Source of the DNA: Solitalea agri
GTDB taxonomy: Bacteria > Bacteroidota > Bacteroidia > Sphingobacteriales > Sphingobacteriaceae
Length of the DNA stretch: 64,000 nucleotides
Assembly: GCF_023914155.1 (NCBI RefSeq)
Contig: NZ_JAMWYS010000006.1
Coordinates: forward strand, 163,785 to 227,784
Direction: 5' to 3'
The notes under the pieces are model-generated. The model saw only the letters and a list, made by a program, of their open reading frames with translations. It was not told where the DNA came from and did no database searches. Of the stretch, positions 36,143-44,460 are shown piece by piece. A program made the translations under genes and the position numbers. The number at the start of each line of letters is the position of its first letter. The stretch's first letter is position 1.

Positions 36143-37042
36143 TGACACCAGATTTGATTCTAATTTCTTTAGGTAATCACTGTATGCCAAATTAAAGCTT
36201 AACTTGCCTACTTCTATTAGCTCGGCAGCCCTATAAAATTCAAAACTTCCACACGAATTTCTCGAAACATTGATTAACAGATCAGGCTTATGTGTTTCGA
36301 GCATTAGTTGAGATAGTCTATCTTGAATGAGCTCAAAAGATCGATTTAACAATCCAAACATTCCGATCTTTTCATTTGATTCATTTGAATGCATATCCAT
36401 AGTAAAGAACGATGAGAGCCAACTATCCCAAAGTCCTTTTCCCTTAACCTGCGGATCAGCAGTTTCACTAACAGCTACTTTTAATGGAGTGGAACTTGCG
36501 TTTACATTCACCACAACAAGTAATTCATCAGGTTGTCGGTTAGCTACAGCAATTGGTAATGGGTTTAATAAACCTCCATCCAATAGTACTTTCCCGTTTT
36601 CAATCACCGGAGTAAAAATCGTAGGAATAGCAATTGAGGCCCTAATCGCTTTAAACAAGTCACCACTATTAAAATAAATTTCCTGTTGGGCGTTAACGTC
36701 AGTTGCTACTGCCGTAAAAGGAATTTTAAAATTTTCGATCTTATGACTACCAACTAGCTCTTCAATTGCTCCAAGCACCCGATCACCTCTAACAAATCCA
36801 CCTCCTGAAAGCGTAAAATCGAGTAATTTAAAAACATCTCGTTTTTCCAGGTTGATGATCCAGTTTTTATAGGTTTGTAAGTGATCGACGCAATAAACAC
36901 CTCCGATAAGTGCCCCCATTGAACACCCTGCAATACGAGAAATTACAAAACCTTTTTTCTCAAGCTCTTCGATCACTCCTATTTGAGAAACCCCTCTGGC
37001 ACCACCGCTACCCAGTACCAGGCAAACCTTTTGACCCTTCAT
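36137..37042 (-). CDS. Patatin-like phospholipase
   Basis: This 301-residue protein has the glycine-rich oxyanion motif GSGGARG (11-17), the nucleophile elbow GCSMG with Ser41, and the catalytic Asp155 in DGGLLNP. These form the Ser-Asp dyad of patatins (RssA-like). No signal peptide is evident, so it likely acts on membrane lipids from the cytoplasm. It lies 16 nt after the DUF502 gene and is probably transcribed with it. Confidence 0.93.
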   Translation of the reverse strand: MKGQKVCLVLGSGGARGVSQIGVIEELEKKGFVISRIAGCSMGALIGGVYCVDHLQTYKNWIINLEKRDVFKLLDFTLSGGGFVRGDRVLGAIEELVGSHKIENFKIPFTAVATDVNAQQEIYFNSGDLFKAIRASIAIPTIFTPVIENGKVLLDGGLLNPLPIAVANRQPDELLVVVNVNASSTPLKVAVSETADPQVKGKGLWDSWLSSFFTMDMHSNESNEKIGMFGLLNRSFELIQDRLSQLMLETHKPDLLINVSRNSCGSFEFYRAAELIEVGKLSFNLAYSDYLKKLESNLVSK

Positions 37043-37058
37043 ATGCAGATATTAATAG

Positions 37059-37658
37059 TTACTTTAAATCGCTAACTCCTCCTGAAACGGTAAACTTCAT
37101 TACTTCACCAGAATTCAGCTGCAACGGTTTTACATATTTTGACGGAACAATGAAAAACTCTCCTGAGAAGTTATAAGAATGCGGAAAATACACCCCCACT
37201 TCATCCTCCAATCCTAATATCGACAAGTCTTTTTGTGTTATAAAACCTACCTTTTTTAAACCCAGCTCATTTATTTGCACCACCACTGGTTCATTAAACT
37301 TCTTTTCATCACCAAAAAAGGCCTCCATAAAGTCTTTAATGGATGAATAAATAAGTTTAAAAACAGGAATTTTATTTAAAAGCCTTTCAAAATAATTCGA
37401 AATGGGTTCGGTGATCAAATAGGTTACCAAAACGCCTACAAATGTTATGGAAACCAAAACAATAGCCAGGCCCAAACCTGGAATTTTCAAATCACCAAAA
37501 ACAATTAAACTGTCAACAAATCGGATACCGCTTGCAATAATATAAAAGGTTAGTCCCAGCGGCAGTACAAACAGAAGCCCTTTTATAAAAAAACCAAAAA
37601 GAACTTTCCAAACACTTCTTGCTCTTGCTTTGCGACGTAGTTTACCAATATCGTCCAT
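37059..37658 (-). CDS. DUF502 family membrane protein
   Basis: This 199-residue protein has two predicted transmembrane helices (about 17-38 and 58-82), followed by a soluble beta-rich domain. The family blocks PLGLTFYII, YSSIKDFMEAFFG and VGVYFPHSYNFSGEFFIVP mark DUF502. The function is unknown. It is the first gene of a two-gene unit with the patatin and has an exact -7 element 24 nt upstream. Confidence 0.9.
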   Translation of the reverse strand: MDDIGKLRRKARARSVWKVLFGFFIKGLLFVLPLGLTFYIIASGIRFVDSLIVFGDLKIPGLGLAIVLVSITFVGVLVTYLITEPISNYFERLLNKIPVFKLIYSSIKDFMEAFFGDEKKFNEPVVVQINELGLKKVGFITQKDLSILGLEDEVGVYFPHSYNFSGEFFIVPSKYVKPLQLNSGEVMKFTVSGGVSDLK

Positions 37659-37682
37659 TCAATGTTGTTTTTAAGTTAATAT

Positions 37683-37690
37683 CAAAAGTA
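37683..37690 (-). promoter_or_regulatory. -7 element of the DUF502-patatin unit
   Basis: Exact TAnnTTTG (TACTTTTG on the minus strand) 24 nt before the ATG at 37658. Confidence 0.5.
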
Positions 37691-37730
37691 TGGGCTAAAT
37701 ATAATCTTTGCGAAATCAATAAATTAAAAT

Positions 37731-40193
37731 CTATTCATAAACATACACTCGCTTAACGCGTTGGGAAATTCCAGTAAGCACTTCATAAGGTATGGTTCCA
37801 ATTTTTTCGGCCAGTTCATCTACCCGTAATTCTTCATTAAAAACGATCACTTCGTCGGTTTCTCTACAATCTATTCCAGTAACATCGAGCATCAGCATAT
37901 CCATACAAACTGTACCAATTATTGGCACTCTATGCCCATTTACCAACATCTCTCCCACTCCATAACCTAATTTTCGGCTATAGCCATCAGCATAACCCAA
38001 TTTTACAGTAGCAATTCTCGATGGTTTAGTGATCAATCCTCTTCGATTATAACTCACTGTATCTCCAGGCTCTAAGTCTTTTATTTGGGTAATGGTTGTT
38101 TTCAATGTACCAATTGGCTGTAAAAGTCGATTATTCTTAACAGCGCTGTCAATACCATAAATTCCCAAGCCTAGGCGCACCATATCTAAATGAGCTTCCG
38201 GATGACGACTAATACCGGCTGTATTGCAAATGTGTTTAATAAAGGTATAGCCGAGAGCGTTTTCTAATTTAATGCAAACTCGTTTTAATATCGCTAGCTG
38301 AGTAGCTGTAAATCCATCTTCAGCAGCATCTTCACTAGCTGCCAAATGAGAGAAAACAGAAGCGACTTTCAGATTTGGATGCAGATTTAAAATCTCAATG
38401 AGCTTATCGATATCGGTTTCTAAAAAACCGAGTCGATGCATTCCGGTATCAATTTTTAAATGGATAAGATATTCCCGTTTAGAATTGACTTCCAGAAAAC
38501 TAATCAACTCATTCAAAATTCTGAAGTTATAGATTTCCGGTTCTAAATTGGCCTGAACCATACCTTGAAAAGCCGAAACATCTGGGCTCATAACCATAAT
38601 AGGCAGCTTAATTCCGCTCTTTCGCAGAACCACGCCTTCGTCAACGTAAGCAACCGCCAGGTAGTCGACTTTATGAAATTGCAATACATTGGCAATCTCA
38701 AAACTTCCGCTTCCGTATGAAAAGGCTTTTACCATGGCCATTAATTTGGTTCCTGGATTCAGCTTTGATTTATAATAGTTTAAATTTTGAATAAGTGCAT
38801 TCAAATTGATCTCAAACACTGTTTCATGAACCTTTTGTTCTAAAAGTTTACTAATTTGTTCAAATTCAAACCTACGTGCCCCTTTAAGTAAGATACTTTC
38901 GTTATTGAATCTTGAAGCTGTGAATTGCTCCAGAAACGCTTCTGTATCATTATAAAACTCTTTTTCCAGTTTGAATAAATGAGCCTGAGAAGATATCTCA
39001 GGACCAATGCCAATCAGATTATCAATCTTTGCAGCATACAGTAATTTAGCAACTTTTGCATAAAGCTCCTTTGGAGAACTGCCCGACTGAACAATGTCAG
39101 AAAGGATTAACGTTTTCTTAGCATGTTGCTGTTGTTGTTTTAAAAAATCAAGAGCAATTTCCAACGAACCTATATCAGAGTTATAGCTATCGTTAATTAT
39201 TGTGCAGTTATTCATCCCATTCCGCAATTTTAATCGCATCTCAATAGGAGCCAACTCTTTCATTCGCCTCTTAATCTGCTCTTGCGGAATATCTAATGCC
39301 AACAGCACACACCAACAGATAATAGCATTCTTGATGGAAGCCTCATCACTAAATGGTATCTCAATTTGTTGCTCCTTACCGTTTACAACAGCAATGATTT
39401 TTGAGTGATTTATCTTTCTATCTACTTCTTTTACAAATACAGTTGCCGATTTGTCATTAAACGACCAGTTAACCTTTTTATCAGCGTTAATTGTTCCTTT
39501 ATAGCTTTGCAGATCATCTTTTTGATAAATCAACAGATTAACATGATCAAAAAGTTTCATCTTCTCTTCCAGCTTCTCTTGGCGATTAACAAAACCTTCG
39601 TCATGTGCTGCTCCAATATTGGTAAGCACCCCAATAGTAGGCTTAATGATCGATTCTAAAACCTGCATTTCTCCCGGTCGGGAAATGCCTGCTTCAAAAA
39701 TGGCCAGGTTAGCCGCATCATTCATTTGCCAAACTGAAAGAGGAACTCCTATCTGTGAATTATAGCTTTTAGGACTTCTTACAATTTGATGATCTACTGA
39801 AAGCAGCTGAAACAACCATTCTTTTACAATAGTTTTTCCGTTGCTACCGGTAATTCCTATAACTGGGTACGAAAACAATTTGCGATAAGCCGTTGCAAGT
39901 ATTTGCAATGCATGTAGGGTATCATTAACCAACAGGAAGTTAACAGGCAAACCCTTCTTTAACCATTCGTCCTCTGCGATCACAAAGTTTTTCACTCCCT
40001 TTTCAATCAACTCTGGAATAAACTCATGTCCATTACGCTGACCCGACAAAGCAAAAAACAAGGTTTGCTCCGGATTAGATATTTTCCGGCTGTCGGTTGC
40101 TAAAACTTCGATTGTTTGATGAACATCTGCTAATTCGGATTTAGCATTTAGCAGATTAGCAATGGATTGGATTTTATTATTGAAAAGAGGCAT
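37731..40193 (-). CDS. murF-alr: Bifunctional MurF - alanine racemase
   Basis: This 820-residue fusion is a known arrangement in Bacteroidota. The N-terminal half (1 to about 450) is a Mur ligase with GSNGKT at 116-121 and joins D-Ala-D-Ala to the UDP-MurNAc-tripeptide. The C-terminal half is an alanine racemase: the PLP lysine is near residue 490 (MAMVKAFSYGSG), and NTAGISRHPEAHLDMVRLGLGIYG, VSYNRRG and IGTVCMDMLMLDV are family blocks. It couples D-Ala supply to D-Ala-D-Ala addition for peptidoglycan. A -7 element lies only 7 nt before the ATG, and the divergent neighbour is recX. Confidence 0.96.
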   Translation of the reverse strand: MPLFNNKIQSIANLLNAKSELADVHQTIEVLATDSRKISNPEQTLFFALSGQRNGHEFIPELIEKGVKNFVIAEDEWLKKGLPVNFLLVNDTLHALQILATAYRKLFSYPVIGITGSNGKTIVKEWLFQLLSVDHQIVRSPKSYNSQIGVPLSVWQMNDAANLAIFEAGISRPGEMQVLESIIKPTIGVLTNIGAAHDEGFVNRQEKLEEKMKLFDHVNLLIYQKDDLQSYKGTINADKKVNWSFNDKSATVFVKEVDRKINHSKIIAVVNGKEQQIEIPFSDEASIKNAIICWCVLLALDIPQEQIKRRMKELAPIEMRLKLRNGMNNCTIINDSYNSDIGSLEIALDFLKQQQQHAKKTLILSDIVQSGSSPKELYAKVAKLLYAAKIDNLIGIGPEISSQAHLFKLEKEFYNDTEAFLEQFTASRFNNESILLKGARRFEFEQISKLLEQKVHETVFEINLNALIQNLNYYKSKLNPGTKLMAMVKAFSYGSGSFEIANVLQFHKVDYLAVAYVDEGVVLRKSGIKLPIMVMSPDVSAFQGMVQANLEPEIYNFRILNELISFLEVNSKREYLIHLKIDTGMHRLGFLETDIDKLIEILNLHPNLKVASVFSHLAASEDAAEDGFTATQLAILKRVCIKLENALGYTFIKHICNTAGISRHPEAHLDMVRLGLGIYGIDSAVKNNRLLQPIGTLKTTITQIKDLEPGDTVSYNRRGLITKPSRIATVKLGYADGYSRKLGYGVGEMLVNGHRVPIIGTVCMDMLMLDVTGIDCRETDEVIVFNEELRVDELAEKIGTIPYEVLTGISQRVKRVYVYE

Positions 40194-40200
40194 AGTGCAA

Positions 40201-40208
40201 CAAATATA
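40201..40208 (-). promoter_or_regulatory. -7 element of murF-alr
   Basis: Exact TAnnTTTG (TATATTTG on the minus strand) 7 nt before the ATG, implying an essentially leaderless transcript. Confidence 0.6.
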
Positions 40209-40304
40209 GAGAATGACCCAATAGTAAAAAGCTTAATTTATAGAAAAGAATATTTCCTCAATCGTTATATAGAATTTGAACCATCATTCTCTATTTTCGC
40301 ATTT

Positions 40305-40796
40305 ATGCTACAGGATGAATCACCCAAAAAAAGAATTACAGACCCTAAAATAGCTCTTGAAAAAGCGTCAAAGTTTTGTGCCTACCAGGAGCGTAGTCAA
40401 CAAGAGGTTCGCAGTAAGCTATACGAATGGGGTTTGTGGACTGAAGCTGTTGAAGAAATTATCAGTGACCTAATTGTAAATAACTTCATTAATGAGGAGC
40501 GGTTTGCACGGGCGTATTCCCTTGGCAAATTCAGAATGAAACAATGGGGGCGGATTAAAATCAAACAAGGTTTAAAACTTAAAGGTGTTTCTGAAAATCT
40601 CATTAAAAAAGGACTGGCAAGTATCGACGGGAATGATTACGAACAAACCTTAATCCACCTTTTTGAAAAAAGAGATGCTTCTGAAAAAGAAAGTGACAAC
40701 TATAAACGGAAATTTAAAATCTCACAATACCTGATTTCACGAGGTTTTGAGAGCGATTTGGTTTGGAATGTGATTAATGAACATTCAAAAAAATAA
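40305..40796 (+). CDS. recX: Regulatory protein RecX
   Basis: This 163-residue basic helical protein has the RecX repeats: ASKFCAYQERSQQEVRSKLYEWG, then VNNFINEERFARAYSLGKFRMKQWG and the third tandem helix bundle. RecX binds RecA filaments and limits their extension. The ATG at 40305 gives the usual length; the open frame further upstream to 40167 runs into the divergent murF-alr gene and is not credible. A -7-like element (TATTTTCG) lies 5 nt before the ATG. Confidence 0.93.
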   Translation: MLQDESPKKRITDPKIALEKASKFCAYQERSQQEVRSKLYEWGLWTEAVEEIISDLIVNNFINEERFARAYSLGKFRMKQWGRIKIKQGLKLKGVSENLIKKGLASIDGNDYEQTLIHLFEKRDASEKESDNYKRKFKISQYLISRGFESDLVWNVINEHSKK

Positions 40797-40889
40797 AAAA
40801 ACCAAGTTCTTTAAAAAAATTCTCTCGCTGATTATAAAACCCTTAGCATACAAATAGTCCTTCAACAAATAAAAAATGCAAATTCGGTA

Positions 40890-40919
40890 TTGACAGAACT
40901 TAGATAATCTCTATATTTG
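40890..40919 (+). promoter_or_regulatory. Promoter of the tRNA array
   Basis: TTGACA (40890-40895) and exact -7 element TATATTTG (40912-40919), with 19 nt from the TTG to the -7, 31 nt before the first tRNA. It is the best-formed promoter in the window. Confidence 0.75.
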
Positions 40920-40950
40920 CAGTCCCAAAAGCAATCAGGGGTAATAAAAA

Positions 40951-41026
40951 GCGAAAGTAGCTCAGTTGGTAGAGCACAACCTTGCCAAGGTTGGGGTCGC
41001 GAGTTCGAATCTCGTCTTTCGCTCCA
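40951..41026 (+). tRNA. tRNA-Gly (GCC), copy 1
   Basis: Acceptor GCGAAAG pairs with CTTTCGC. The D arm GTAGCTCAGTTGGTAGAGC, anticodon loop TTGCCAA (anticodon GCC) and T arm with TTCGAAT are canonical. The discriminator is T at 41023, and CCA (41024-41026) happens to be encoded, unlike in the later copies. Confidence 0.97.
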
Positions 41027-41069
41027 AAAGAAAATCGTTCTTTAAAAAGTCTTAATTAAAATACAAAAA

Positions 41070-41142
41070 GCGAAAGTAGCTCAGTTGGTAGAGCACAACC
41101 TTGCCAAGGTTGGGGTCGCGAGTTCGAATCTCGTCTTTCGCT
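41070..41142 (+). tRNA. tRNA-Gly (GCC), copy 2
   Basis: Identical in sequence to copy 1 over the 73-nt body, without encoded CCA. It is followed 16 nt later by tRNA-Leu. Confidence 0.97.
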
Positions 41143-41158
41143 CTCTTATAACAAGGCT

Positions 41159-41243
41159 GCCTTGGTGGTGGAACTGGTAGACACGCAGGACTTAAAATCC
41201 TGTGGCCGTTAAGGCCGTGCGGGTTCGATTCCCGCCTGAGGTA
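41159..41243 (+). tRNA. tRNA-Leu (UAA), copy 1
   Basis: Class II tRNA of 85 nt with a long variable arm (TGGCCGTTAAGGCCG) and anticodon loop CTTAAAA (anticodon UAA). The acceptor GCCTTGG/CTGAGGT differs from copy 2 by a compensatory T-A for C-G pair at position 4-69. CCA is not encoded. Confidence 0.96.
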
Positions 41244-41244
41244 C

Positions 41245-41268
41245 AAATTTCGGAAACGTCCGAAATTT
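41245..41268. repeat. Perfect hairpin between tRNA genes
   Basis: Perfect 10-bp stem AAATTTCGGA / TCCGAAATTT with loop AACG, directly after tRNA-Leu copy 1. It may serve as a processing or transcription signal. Confidence 0.6.
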
Positions 41269-41296
41269 CAAAGAGCTTGAAAGACAGCTCTTTTTT
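41269..41296 (+). terminator. Terminator inside the tRNA array
   Basis: Stem AAAGAGCT / AGCTCTTT followed by T6, ending 4 nt before tRNA-Gly copy 3. It would stop most transcripts before the last two tRNAs. Confidence 0.7.
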
Positions 41297-41300
41297 ATTA

Positions 41301-41373
41301 GCGAAAGTAGCTCAGTTGGTAGAGCACAACCTTGCCAAGGTTGGGGTCGCGAGTTCGAATCTCGTCTTTCGCT
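41301..41373 (+). tRNA. tRNA-Gly (GCC), copy 3
   Basis: Same 73-nt body as the two other copies. It lies immediately after a terminator, and no clear promoter is seen between them. Confidence 0.97.
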
Positions 41374-41407
41374 CTTAATTGTTCTTACAATTATTGGGTT
41401 AGTACCC

Positions 41408-41492
41408 GCCCTGGTGGTGGAACTGGTAGACACGCAGGACTTAAAATCCTGTGGCCGTTAAGGCCGTGCGGGTTCGATTCCCGCCTGGGGTA
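41408..41492 (+). tRNA. tRNA-Leu (UAA), copy 2
   Basis: Class II tRNA, identical to copy 1 except for the compensatory acceptor pair (C-G at 4-69). The anticodon is UAA and CCA is not encoded. A terminator starts 2 nt downstream. Confidence 0.97.
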
Positions 41493-41493
41493 C

Positions 41494-41525
41494 AAAGCCT
41501 CGACAGACGTCGGGGCTTTTTTTAT
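41494..41525 (+). terminator. Terminator ending the tRNA array
   Basis: Stem AAAGCCTCGAC / GTCGGGGCTTT with a 4-nt loop and T7 tail. Confidence 0.9.
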
Positions 41526-42163
41526 TTTAATACTATTTCCCCTCTCCTCCTCCTCCTCCTACCTTTAAATTAATACCGAAAAACGCCCTAAACGCGTAAT
41601 TAAAATCTTTTCCTAACAATTCAGGTAAGTAGTTCGGCCTAAAATTTCAAATCATTTAACTCACCAAATCAAGCTAATCCAGCATAAATTCTTAAACAAT
41701 AAAATAATTTTCTTTAAATCGAAAATTGGTTAAACAAATAATTATGTTTAAATTGTTATCAGTTCAGATTTACAATGGCATGATTCCTTACAAGACTTAA
41801 CGCCATTTGTATAAAGATTTTAAAGGTTGCTTATCAGCACTTCATCAGGATTCATCCTCATTTATAGTATACGCTTATTTGCTAAAATACTCCTCTATCA
41901 AGCTTTTTCTTTTCCGGTAAGCGTATGTAATACAAAACTAGACAAGATTCAAGCGTAAAATTTCCAAACTTCCATTAAAAGATTCGTTAAAGTCATTTTC
42001 ATTTAGTTTTCCTCATTGAATTGTTTTTATTAATTCTAAAAACTTCTCTTTGATCCGGTTAACTAAATGAGTTGAGCAGCTAAAATCCAAAGCTGGAATA
42101 TTCATTCATCAAAGACAAATTAAGAAATCAACTAAATAGTCCATTATCAAAAAAGTAACCACT
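41526..42163. other. Long AT-rich intergenic region before the electron-transfer operon
   Basis: About 640 nt without a supported gene. It starts with a pyrimidine tract containing CTCCTCCTCCTCCT (41545-41570). The rest is AT-rich with no long inverted repeat that I can see, and an 18-codon frame at 41744-41800 is not supported. It presumably holds the promoter and any regulator sites of the downstream operon, but no exact -7 element was recognised near 42164. Confidence 0.4.
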
Positions 42164-42871
42164 ATGAAAAAAATTAAATTTACAATAATCGCTTTGCTGG
42201 TTCTAACAACGGGTTTTTTTGCCGTTCACTGTCAACATGATGATTCTGCTGAAATCCCTATCAATGGTCCGGATGAACCTACACACGGCACGGAAGTCGT
42301 AAATTGTACCAATTGCAATACTGTGCCATCAGCATCAAATATTTGGTACCATGATAAATCGCACTCCAATGTAGGCTGGGAAACACAATACAAAGTGTAC
42401 GGATCGCTGCTTACAGGCAGGTTCAACGAATTTTTCATGACCAGTCTTGCTTTCGATGAAGCACATCCTGAAACCTTGGCGTTTGAGGGTTATGTACGAT
42501 TAAATACTTGCAATACCGGTGAACCCAACAGAGATACTGGTTGTTTACTAACCTCTTTTGGAACAAAGGCCATTGGAGCAGTACCTCCAGATGATCCTAC
42601 AAACAAAGCCACTCTTAAAACGATAGCAGGTACTGGAAAATATAGTAGTGATGGAAGTTTTTTGGTAGATGCCGAGTTTACTTTCTTAGGTATCACAAAA
42701 ACTGTCACCATTAAATTGCGTTTTGCCCCAAAATATGATATCGGTACTGCATATGCAGCTGGCTTCAATTCAACATTCGATATAAAAAAGGCTGATTTTC
42801 TGCCCAATGATACCAATATCGGCGATGTTATCAAGATTACAATCAATAGCCTGATGAGAATTAAAAAGTAA
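42164..42871 (+). CDS. YceI-like domain lipoprotein
   Basis: This 235-residue exported protein has a signal peptide with lipobox Cys at about residue 24 (VHCQHDD). A YceI-type lipocalin-like domain (about 60-233) follows, with WYHDKSHSNVGWE, GRFNEFFMTSLAFD, GYVRLNTCNTGEPNRD and TVTIKLRF. YceI domains bind polyisoprenoid chains such as quinone-like lipids. It heads a co-directional block running to 48014 that contains haem, Fe-S and NrfD proteins, which makes a lipid-soluble electron carrier a plausible ligand, although this is inference. Confidence 0.85.
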   Translation: MKKIKFTIIALLVLTTGFFAVHCQHDDSAEIPINGPDEPTHGTEVVNCTNCNTVPSASNIWYHDKSHSNVGWETQYKVYGSLLTGRFNEFFMTSLAFDEAHPETLAFEGYVRLNTCNTGEPNRDTGCLLTSFGTKAIGAVPPDDPTNKATLKTIAGTGKYSSDGSFLVDAEFTFLGITKTVTIKLRFAPKYDIGTAYAAGFNSTFDIKKADFLPNDTNIGDVIKITINSLMRIKK

Positions 42872-42882
42872 ATATCGGACTT

Positions 42883-43266
42883 ATGAAAAAGAAATTTATC
42901 TACTTGATAGTTGCACTTTTCTGTGCTTCAGGGGGACTCCATGCGTGTTATTATGATACGGTTGCCTCCTTTGAAGGGCTCCCCACGGGTGTCAGCCTAA
43001 AAAACGATGTACAGCCAATCTTTGATCGCGACTGTAATATGTCTGGATGTCATGATAGTAAACCAACTCACGCTCCGGGCTTAATCTATCCAGCTACCTA
43101 CAACAATTTAATTTCCGGCGGCTATATCAACACCGCCGATCCTGCGAATAGTGTGTTATACCTTGCCGTTAATGGTGGGGGAATGCCAGCAGGACGTCCA
43201 CCATTGAGTGAGAATGATAAAAAATTAATATTGGGGTGGATAACAGACGGAGCTAAAAATAATTAA
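42883..43266 (+). CDS. Haem lipoprotein with CX4CH site
   Basis: This 127-residue exported protein has a signal peptide with Cys22 as probable lipid site (GLHACYYD). The haem motif CNMSGCH is at about residues 52-58, an unusual CX4CH spacing seen in Bacteroidota and Planctomycetes cytochrome-like domains. A probable distal Met is in GGGMPAGRPPL (about 106). It is therefore a surface or periplasmic single-haem electron carrier. It starts 11 nt after the YceI gene. Confidence 0.85.
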   Translation: MKKKFIYLIVALFCASGGLHACYYDTVASFEGLPTGVSLKNDVQPIFDRDCNMSGCHDSKPTHAPGLIYPATYNNLISGGYINTADPANSVLYLAVNGGGMPAGRPPLSENDKKLILGWITDGAKNN

Positions 43267-43285
43267 GGCTTTTAAATAGATCGAT

Positions 43286-44209
43286 ATGAAAAATTTAAAA
43301 ACTACCTATAGCAAGTCCTTCCGAATGATTTTCACTACCGTTTTCTTATTTAAAACATTATCATCATTCGCACAGGACGACTCAACTAAAGTAGAGGATA
43401 GTGGAAATAAACCGGTACGTTCAGCATTTGAAAGCACCTGGATTATTGACAATCAAACCACATTAGTCCCACAAAAAGGAACTTTAGAGTTTATGATTAA
43501 TCACCGGTTTGGAACAGTTTACAACGGCCTTACCGATCTCTACGGTATGTATGGCGCGGGAGCAAATATTCGACTTGGTATTAATTACTCCCTATTGGAT
43601 AATATAGGATTTGGAAAAATTAAAGGTACGGTTGCCATTGGCTATGGGATTACCAAAACAGGCATGGTGAATGATTTTAACCTGAAATACGGCATTCTTA
43701 ATCAGACCCGAAACGGAAAAATACCTATAAGTGTTACCTATTATTTTGACATGGGTCTTTCGTCTGCTAACAAGAAAGACGATTTGCCAAATGGTAATAA
43801 CTCCGACCGACTTTCATTCTTTCATCAAATTATTGTTTCTCGTAAGTTTAATGACCAGATTACTATTCAGGTGGCTCCAAGTCTTTCTCACTTCAACACC
43901 GTTGAGCCATCAATGCAAAATGATTTCTTTGCTGTTGCAGTATCGGGTAGATATAAGTTTACCGAGCAAACATCATTGCTCTTAAACTATGACCAACCTA
44001 TTACTGAATTTACAGACAATAATCCTCAATTTAATGTTAGTGCGGGTGTAGAGATAGCAACTAGTGCCCACCAGTTCCAAATTTTCATTTCTAACTTTCC
44101 TAACATCGTACCACAATACAACAATGTGTACAATCAACCTAATTCACAACACAAGTGGTACCAGGATTTGTATATAGGATTCAACATTACGAGGCTATGG
44201 AGCTTTTAA
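43286..44209 (+). CDS. DUF5777 family outer-membrane beta-barrel protein
   Basis: This 307-residue protein has a signal peptide (cleavage after LSSFAQ, about residue 30). It then alternates beta strands with aromatic residues throughout, ending in Phe (FNITRLWSF), as expected for an outer-membrane barrel. TWIIDNQTTLVPQKGTLEFMI and NHRFGTVYNGLTDLYG mark DUF5777. The function is not known. Its place between a haem protein and an Fe-S protein suggests it accompanies the electron-transfer block. Confidence 0.82.
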   Translation: MKNLKTTYSKSFRMIFTTVFLFKTLSSFAQDDSTKVEDSGNKPVRSAFESTWIIDNQTTLVPQKGTLEFMINHRFGTVYNGLTDLYGMYGAGANIRLGINYSLLDNIGFGKIKGTVAIGYGITKTGMVNDFNLKYGILNQTRNGKIPISVTYYFDMGLSSANKKDDLPNGNNSDRLSFFHQIIVSRKFNDQITIQVAPSLSHFNTVEPSMQNDFFAVAVSGRYKFTEQTSLLLNYDQPITEFTDNNPQFNVSAGVEIATSAHQFQIFISNFPNIVPQYNNVYNQPNSQHKWYQDLYIGFNITRLWSF

Positions 44210-44217
44210 AAAACTGA

Positions 44218-44448
44218 ATGTATATGGGTAATCTAAGCAGAAAAAAATTCATATTCTCAGGAATAAGTTTGGCAGCTATTATCGCCTTTTTTAAGTGGGA
44301 TAATCCTCCGAAGGAAAAGAAAAATGTAACAAAAACTGTAAAGTTTTTAACGCAAGACGGCAAGTTGGTTGAAATCGATATGGATAAGCTACCCACTACA
44401 GCAAAAACTGCCACAAAGGAAGATGTGCAAAATTGGGTTAAAAAATAA
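44218..44448 (+). CDS. Small membrane-anchored protein resembling the Fe-S protein N-terminus
   Basis: The 76-residue product has a basic SRKKF segment (7-11), a hydrophobic helix (12-25), and then a soluble tail. Its residues 41-59 (VKFLTQDGKLVEIDMDKLP) match residues 53-71 of the next gene product (VKLLSTTGEIIEVDKAYLK) in pattern: VK-x-L-x3-G-x3-E-x-D-x3-L. The RKKF segment resembles a twin-arginine motif with one Arg replaced by Lys. I do not recognise a described family. Starts at 44218 and 44224 are both possible. It lies 8 nt after the DUF5777 gene and 12 nt before the Fe-S gene. Confidence 0.75.
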   Translation: MYMGNLSRKKFIFSGISLAAIIAFFKWDNPPKEKKNVTKTVKFLTQDGKLVEIDMDKLPTTAKTATKEDVQNWVKK

Positions 44449-44460
44449 ACTAGGACATCT

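Noticed and set aside
40167..40304. N-terminal extension of recX
   Set aside because: It overlaps the start of the divergent murF-alr gene and the promoter region; family length fits the ATG at 40305.
41052..41568. Frames of 64-78 codons over the tRNA genes
   Set aside because: They are composed of tRNA sequence and its complement; not coding.
41541..41570. CTC-repeat pyrimidine tract as a functional element
   Set aside because: A short low-complexity tract only; no evidence for function.
41744..41800. 18-codon frame in the long spacer before the electron-transfer block
   Set aside because: No regulatory codon run, no terminator behind it, no other support.
42490..42846. 118-codon minus-strand frame
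   Set aside because: Shadow of the YceI-like gene.
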